The translations under genes were made by a program, and so were the position numbers. 64,000 nt of DNA, taken from positions 314,075 through 378,074 of the forward strand of contig NW_023503372.1 of assembly GCF_014529535.1 (NCBI RefSeq), written 5' to 3'. Shown in pieces: positions 59,315 through 64,000 of this stretch. The notes under the pieces are model-generated. The model did no database searches and had not been told where the DNA came from. It saw only the letters and a program-made list of their open reading frames with translations. How positions within the stretch are numbered: the stretch's first letter is position 1; every line of letters begins with the position of its first letter. The stretch is from Bradysia coprophila (lineage: Eukaryota; Arthropoda; Insecta; Diptera; Sciaridae).

Positions 59315-60185
59315 TTATTTGTGCCTTTATCCATATTTATTTCCCACTGCATAAGGTATTCGGTATATCAAAATTTTATTCGAAGCACCTCAAGGCATTT
59401 TCCCATTTTCATTGGATTCTTGTTGCTGTGATTTCTTGTATTAGTTGTGCCTAGTCACCGTTCGTCGAGAGTGAGAAGTTTAGCCGTTCTCTATGTTGGA
59501 CGACGAGACAGTCGCATTTCAGATAAGGTTTTAAGATTGAGATTGATTCAGCGGTGAAGTTGGCTATTCACCACGCAGTGCAGGATTTGAACTACACCAC
59601 AGCACTGCTTTTAGCATGAACATACAAAATATTAGGAGGCTGATGAAATCAGAGTAGGCACTGCGTTTCTGTTGTACAGATAGATGATTTGCTTTCATTG
59701 TATGAGTTAAAACATACAATACAAACAATCCTTAGCGGTAGCTCGTATCGCTAAAGTCTCCAAATTTGACACTTGTGAATTCAGAGTTCATGCTAGTAGC
59801 AGTGCTGTGCCTACACTGTATGATGAATGATCTCACGAACTAACGTCTCAGATCCAAGAAACCTCGCGTTCGCATTCCGACCGAGATGTCGTTTGAGCGT
59901 GAGAGGAGAGTATCGTTACGTAATTCGCGCCTGATCGAAGAATTTGTTTCACTTGTACGGAATGTACAATGGCAGCCAAGAGTTGAGTCGAGACATGGAT
60001 TCAATGATGGTGTAAGTGCGATATCATATCAACCTGCATGTGCCAAAGTTGAAACTCAAAATTTGGTTTACGTTTGGACCGTTTGGACGGATCAGTGGAC
60101 CAGCGCAGTGTAGAAGAGAGAGCTGCCGGTGTTATTAGATGTGATATCCGTTGAGAGGATTAGTATTGTTATGCTTGATTTCCTC

Positions 60186-60276
60186 TTACGCCGTTTACGC
60201 TCCGTTTAGCTAAACCACGGCTCTTTTTTATTGTTTAAAGAGTAAACGGAGTGCAAAGGGAGCGTAAACGGCGTAA
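60186..60276. mobile_element. Palindromic element
   Basis: TTACGCCGTTTACGCTCC at the left and its exact inverse at the right, with a second pair of GTTTA-type segments inside. It is 190 bp past the mannanase stop codon and could lie in that gene's 3' UTR. Confidence 0.7.
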
Positions 60277-60465
60277 TGTGCAACAGTTGTTGTTGTCGAG
60301 TTTTTGTTTTTCGTTTGGAATGAGTTTAGACATTTGTTTGCGACTCAAGATTATTGTTGGTAGTCTTGATGAGAAAACATACTTGATTTTGAAGAACCTT
60401 CTCGGGAGAGAACGGGAACAGTTTGAAAAGGAAAAAACTGGTAGATTGAGCTCATCGTAATTTGT

Positions 60466-61829
60466 TCATGCAAATTTGATTAAAAATGCAAAAAACAGAG
60501 TGACAATTAATTGCGATTTCGTTCGACATGCGAGTGAATCTGAACCGTCATCCACACCATCATGAATTACTACAGATACTCCGGGTCGTAGACTAATGGC
60601 CTGCATTCCTCGATTTTGATCTGTCCTTGTATCCATGCAACCAGTGTTATCATTATTATATTGCCAACTCCATAATCCATCATAACCTAAGTCATATCCG
60701 AGATTCCACAGCTCCTCAACAGTCTCACCTCCAGCACATGCATAAGAAAACTCGCCAATCACCAGTGGTTTATCCAATCCGTAGTCGACAGCTGACACCC
60801 TAAACGGAGTATGGTTACCAAATGTTCCATCCCACGCATAGGTATGCATTTGATAAAAATCGATTATTCCTTGTTCGTCCTCACCAGCTGCTTGGAGGCA
60901 ATGATCTTGATAATAGTTAAACATACCAGAGAAGGATGTAGTTTGTGGAATTTCCGAATAACTTCCAACGGTTACCAAAGCTTTAGGGTCAGCTCGTTTT
61001 ATAGCACCAGTTAGTCTGTTAATGAATCGAAGCATTGTTTCCATTGGTACATCAGCACCAGACCAACCACCACCATATGGAGCAAGTATCGTTGTATCGA
61101 AACAAGGATTTGCGTTCGATTGTATGGCAATGGATCCTTCAGGTTCGTTCATGATCTCCCAAGCACCTAACGCTGGCTTATCACTTAGGCTGGTCACCAA
61201 CGGCTATATTGTCATTGGTGATTAATAGCGGCAATTTTACTGATTTATAGACAACTTACCGTGAGAGCATTGTCGATGTAAGACTGTAGGATGCTATTGT
61301 TTAGTACCAAATTCTTATAGTTATCGTTTCCCATTGAGGCACCATTGAAAAGGCAGAGAACAACAAAGACGTTATTTTCCTCTGCAACATCCAAAAATTG
61401 TGATAGATCGCGTACTAAATTATTTTCACCGTCAGGAGCTATAACTAAGCCTTGTGCGTCGAACTCTGGAGTACTTCCTGTTTCCACATGTAACCATACA
61501 CCTAAAGAAATTTCATTTTAGTTACAAATCTGCAGTTCAATAGAACCGGACTGAAAACTTACGTAACGAGTTTCCGCCAGCATTGGCGATGTCCTCAATC
61601 CATTGTTCCATTATTGGACCTGCAGACTGGTAGTTACTATTACCGAAATCCCATCCGTAATACAACCAGGCGTAATTCGGCCCGAAAGAAATACTCGTTT
61701 ATTGTCGTAAGTAAATTCTCTTCCTGTAACGCGAAGGAATTCGCCATTGGACTGGTAATCAGCAAATAACGTGTAGAAATAACAAATAAGAAACAACCGC
61801 CAGGGCAACATCTTTTGTTTTAATAACAT
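60466..61829 (-). CDS. GH5 endo-beta-1,4-mannanase, frameshifted in exon 1
   Basis: Glycoside hydrolase family 5 enzyme that should cut internal beta-1,4 links of mannans, as in plant or fungal walls, outside the cell. Exons 61829-61563, 61501-61260 and 61203-60466 have good GT-AG junctions. With one base restored the protein is about 415 aa. Residues 1-24 form a signal peptide; the second Met (residue 7, LPWRLFLICYFY) may be the real start because a TATA-like TTATTTAATA (plus strand 61858-61867) lies close upstream. Motifs: YAWLYYGWDFG, GGNSLRVWLHVE, acid/base Glu190 in WEIMNEPEG, HTYAWDG and nucleophile Glu321 in VIGEFSYACAGG. The last residues (LIVTLFFAFLIKFA) form a hydrophobic tail typical of a GPI-anchor signal. 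A one-base deletion near 61679-61683 puts FLSG and NYAWLYYG in different frames, while everything downstream is intact. It is either a recent lesion or a sequence error. Confidence 0.9.
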
Positions 61830-61857
61830 TGATTAAGTAAGATGGATTCGTTGCTGG

Positions 61858-61867
61858 TTATTTAATA
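61858..61867 (-). promoter_or_regulatory. TATA-like element of mannanase gene
   Basis: TATTAAATAA on the minus strand lies about 30 nt before the first ATG (61829) and about 48 nt before the second (61811). If it is the TATA box, transcription would start near the first ATG and translation from the second would be favoured. Confidence 0.4.
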
Positions 61868-62350
61868 TCGCATTGATTTGGAGAAATGTACAGAATGTAC
61901 ATGATTAGATTAGAGTTTAACAGTTCAGTAAATACGACTTTAATATGAGGCAAGATAGTGGTGAGGTATCAATGAGAAATCTAACGAACGTATTGTGTAC
62001 TTGGAGTCTTTATATCTTTTAATTCGACGGCTGCCTGTATTTAACAACAGCGACGGTAAAAATAGACGCTGAGCTCTTATATAGCAATGTAGAGTAGGGT
62101 TAGTCAATTTTTCGAACTTGCCAAGCCGGGCTTTTGGACCCACCTACAGCGATGCAGAAAGTTCTCTAGAGAATTATAAAGCAAAAAAAATCTTTGTAAA
62201 GTTTCGGTTTGTGCTTGCCCAAGACGACTTTTGAAAAATTTCGAGTATCTCGAGTTCCCTCTTATTTGAAAGTGTTTCTGACTAAAGGAATCACCAAATT
62301 GCCAACATAGTGAAATTTTGGTCACTTTAATGGCAATAGCTCCTTATCAT

Positions 62351-62473
62351 AGCACTGTCAAGCACCGAAGCTGACTTTAACATCACTCCATTAGAAGGCC
62401 AAACACACACCAGTTGATCGGTTCAGTCCTCTATTTGAGTGACGTCAAAGTCAGCTTCGGTGCTAGAAAGTGC
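62351..62473. mobile_element. Inverted-repeat element, AGCACCGAAGCTGAC arms
   Basis: Arms of 37-38 bp: AGCACTGTCAAGCACCGAAG continuing CTGACTTTAACATCACTC, and its inverse with a few mismatches ending at 62473. A related solo arm is at 50690-50715. Confidence 0.7.
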
Positions 62474-62568
62474 GTTGTCCTTATCGAAGAATCTTTAAAA
62501 AAAGCTGTTGAAAGTCTTTTAGTCGAAAAGAGTCTGTTTAAAATTTGAAAAAGCGCATCTGACAACAG

Positions 62569-62671
62569 CAGAGAAATGATAAGTTGGTATGCCTGTGGAT
62601 TTTAGAAGAAAACTGAGTTAAAAAATTGTGTAAGGAGAGAATTACAGGCGTACCAACTTATCATTTCTCTG
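62569..62671. mobile_element. hAT-type MITE, CAGAGAAATG family, copy A
   Basis: 103 bp with about 28-bp inverted ends CAGAGAAATGATAAGTTGGT. Flanked by GACAACAG (62561-62568) and GACAGCAG (62672-62679), an 8-bp duplication with one mismatch. It interrupts a CTGACAGCAGACTCCGAG sequence that is uninterrupted near 59141. Confidence 0.9.
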
Positions 62672-62775
62672 GACAGCAGACTCCGAGATGGAGCAATAGG
62701 TTGTCGTTCCGCCATCGCTCTCACTTAAACAGTCTATTATCTTTGACAATATAAGGTAACTTAGCGAGCTGACAC

Positions 62776-62922
62776 CAGAGAAATGATAAGTTGTTACGCC
62801 TGTGACGAGATAGAAGGAGCATGTCGAAAAAATTGGCACCATTCTTGAGAGAATTCGTACACAGTTTTTAACCTCAAATTCCTTCTATCTCACCACAGGC
62901 ATAGCAACTTATCATTTCTCTG
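62776..62922. mobile_element. hAT-type MITE, CAGAGAAATG family, copy B
   Basis: 147 bp with about 45-bp inverted ends CAGAGAAATGATAAGTTGTT. Flanked by an exact 8-bp duplication GCTGACAC at 62768-62775 and 62923-62930. Same ends as copy A but a longer stem (continuing GAGATAGAAGGA), so copy A is probably an internally deleted relative. Confidence 0.93.
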
Positions 62923-64000
62923 GCTGACACAGTCTGGCGGGACACTTGGTACTTTTAGAGATATAAATTGCCAAAATACAAAATTTTCGTCTAGTTTGAT
63001 TTTCTCGTAAAAACAGCTAGTGTCGGAGATGGTGTCAGCTCTAAGAATTTTATGTCTGCAATAAAAGCTGATCTTGAAATGCGCAATCAAGATCAGGTTT
63101 TATCAATGAATTTCGAAAAATCATTTTTCTTTTAAACATTGGCGCGCTTTCTACATCAAGTACAAAATTTAAAAGAAAAAAACAGTTTAGCGTTCATGGC
63201 GCAAAATAAAAATGACAAACGAAACGTCAAACCTGTCAAACCCCCTTGTGGAGCGCAGTAATAAATTCGCGGTCATGGCGTCTGACTGGCACTAAAAATA
63301 AACTCTTGCACATTACTAAATAACCGAATAACTTTAGAATACTCAAATTAAAACTAATCAAAATACTCACATTCAATGGTATTACAGTGTTAAGATTAGT
63401 GATAGTGATCCATAAGATAGAAAGCTTAAGTTTAACTAGTGATAAGAGTGTGATTTTCTGTCGAGGAATAGGAAAACATTGCTGCGGGGTGTTCCAACAA
63501 CATTTTGCCATAGTGAATTTCTCGTATGTTTTGGTTTATTGAGCGAAAAAAGAAACGCAGGAAAATGTTCTAATCACACAAATGTGATGTGTCTACAGTC
63601 CAATCAATTCAATTGAATTGTTCATTCATTGACTTTCGTCCGGTTCAACATTAATGTTCTCAATCTTTTTTGAGAAAAAAAAAACGATCAAAAGAACAGG
63701 CTTATCATCTAATAGACTCACATCGAGTGTAACACAATTATTTACAATTTATCAGACCCTCTGCTGCACTTTTAATTTCATTGAAATTCTCTGCTATTTA
63801 TTCGTTTACACTCGAATTGTAAATTCAAAAATTATGTTCATTATGTGCATGTAATCGTCGAGTGATAACAAAGCGGTTCAGTGCGACTGTTATATTAGTA
63901 GCTGCTAAAAGTTTGATTATAGCGCACAAAAATTCTTTGTTTTTTTTTTCGCTTTCTGATAAATATTTTTTTTTACGTCCATGAGACCCGTTTGTTGATT

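Larger units (their letters stand above)
57761..60465. other. Intergenic region between Etl1 and mannanase
   Basis: No gene recognised. It contains a 31-bp inverted pair (58361-58391 with 58602-58632), two MITE-like copies (58769, 59171), a palindromic element (60186-60276) and a CAGCAGACTCCGAGATGG repeat near 59145 shared with 62672. The Etl1 promoter should lie just right of 57760. Short plus-strand frames such as 59886-60113 show no recognisable motif. Confidence 0.65.
61868..64000. other. Right flank, upstream of mannanase
   Basis: No gene recognised. It contains an inverted repeat at 62351-62473, two hAT MITEs (62569-62671, 62776-62922) and AT-rich sequence to the end. The region after 63540 could be the 5' flank of a gene beyond the window, but nothing in it proves this. 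Confidence 0.6.

Noticed and set aside
59571..59600. Possible minus-strand tRNA B box (GTTCAAATCC)
   Set aside because: No A box at the right distance and no cloverleaf.
59886..60113. 75-codon plus-strand frame starting MSFERERRVSLRN
   Set aside because: Protein-like at first glance, but short, with no homologue known to me and no neighbouring exon in phase.

Overview
This 64 kb window is AT-rich nuclear DNA from an animal, almost certainly an insect and probably a dipteran. The reasons are GT-AG introns, an insect-type tango (ARNT) protein, long A/T-rich introns packed with short inverted-repeat elements, and a digestive-type GH5 mannanase. A fungus-gnat-like fly is a guess from gene content, not something shown by the sequence.

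Layout, left to right. (1) 703-37394, plus strand: tango (tgo), the bHLH-PAS partner shared by Sim, Trh, Sima/HIF and Ss. It has seven visible coding exons separated by introns of 16.1 kb and 18.4 kb and then four short ones; the 5' start lies left of the window. (2) 40810-39226, minus: a four-exon model I do not recognise, with a signal peptide followed by a basic segment and a coiled coil. Its last intron holds a hAT-like element with an exact 8-bp target duplication. (3) 47558-42298, minus: a complete eight-exon SLC17-type anion transporter (513 aa). (4) 49327-51462, plus: a two-exon, 608-aa coiled-coil protein of unknown identity. (5) 57760-54513, minus: a complete eight-exon SMARCAD1/Etl1-type SNF2 chromatin remodeller (903 aa) with an N-terminal CUE-like region. 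(6) 61829-60466, minus: a three-exon GH5 endo-beta-mannanase with signal peptide, both catalytic glutamates and a hydrophobic C-terminal tail, interrupted by a one-base frameshift in exon 1.

The genes look like independent housekeeping, developmental and digestive loci; no operon-like or pathway relation is apparent. All reported splice junctions were joined by hand and keep the reading frame, except at the mannanase lesion.

The rest is mainly a mosaic of small mobile elements. A 1454-bp hAT-type element lies in a tgo intron. A 631-bp long-TIR element and two copies of one short hAT MITE also have recognisable 8-bp target duplications. There are many other foldback elements, several short tandem arrays and one tRNA-derived SINE-like head. 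A dispersed repeat of roughly 150 bp, with boxes like ATCTTTTACTTCATTTG and GATAACAGATGAC, occurs a dozen or more times in both orientations. It is the most pervasive unexplained structure in the window.
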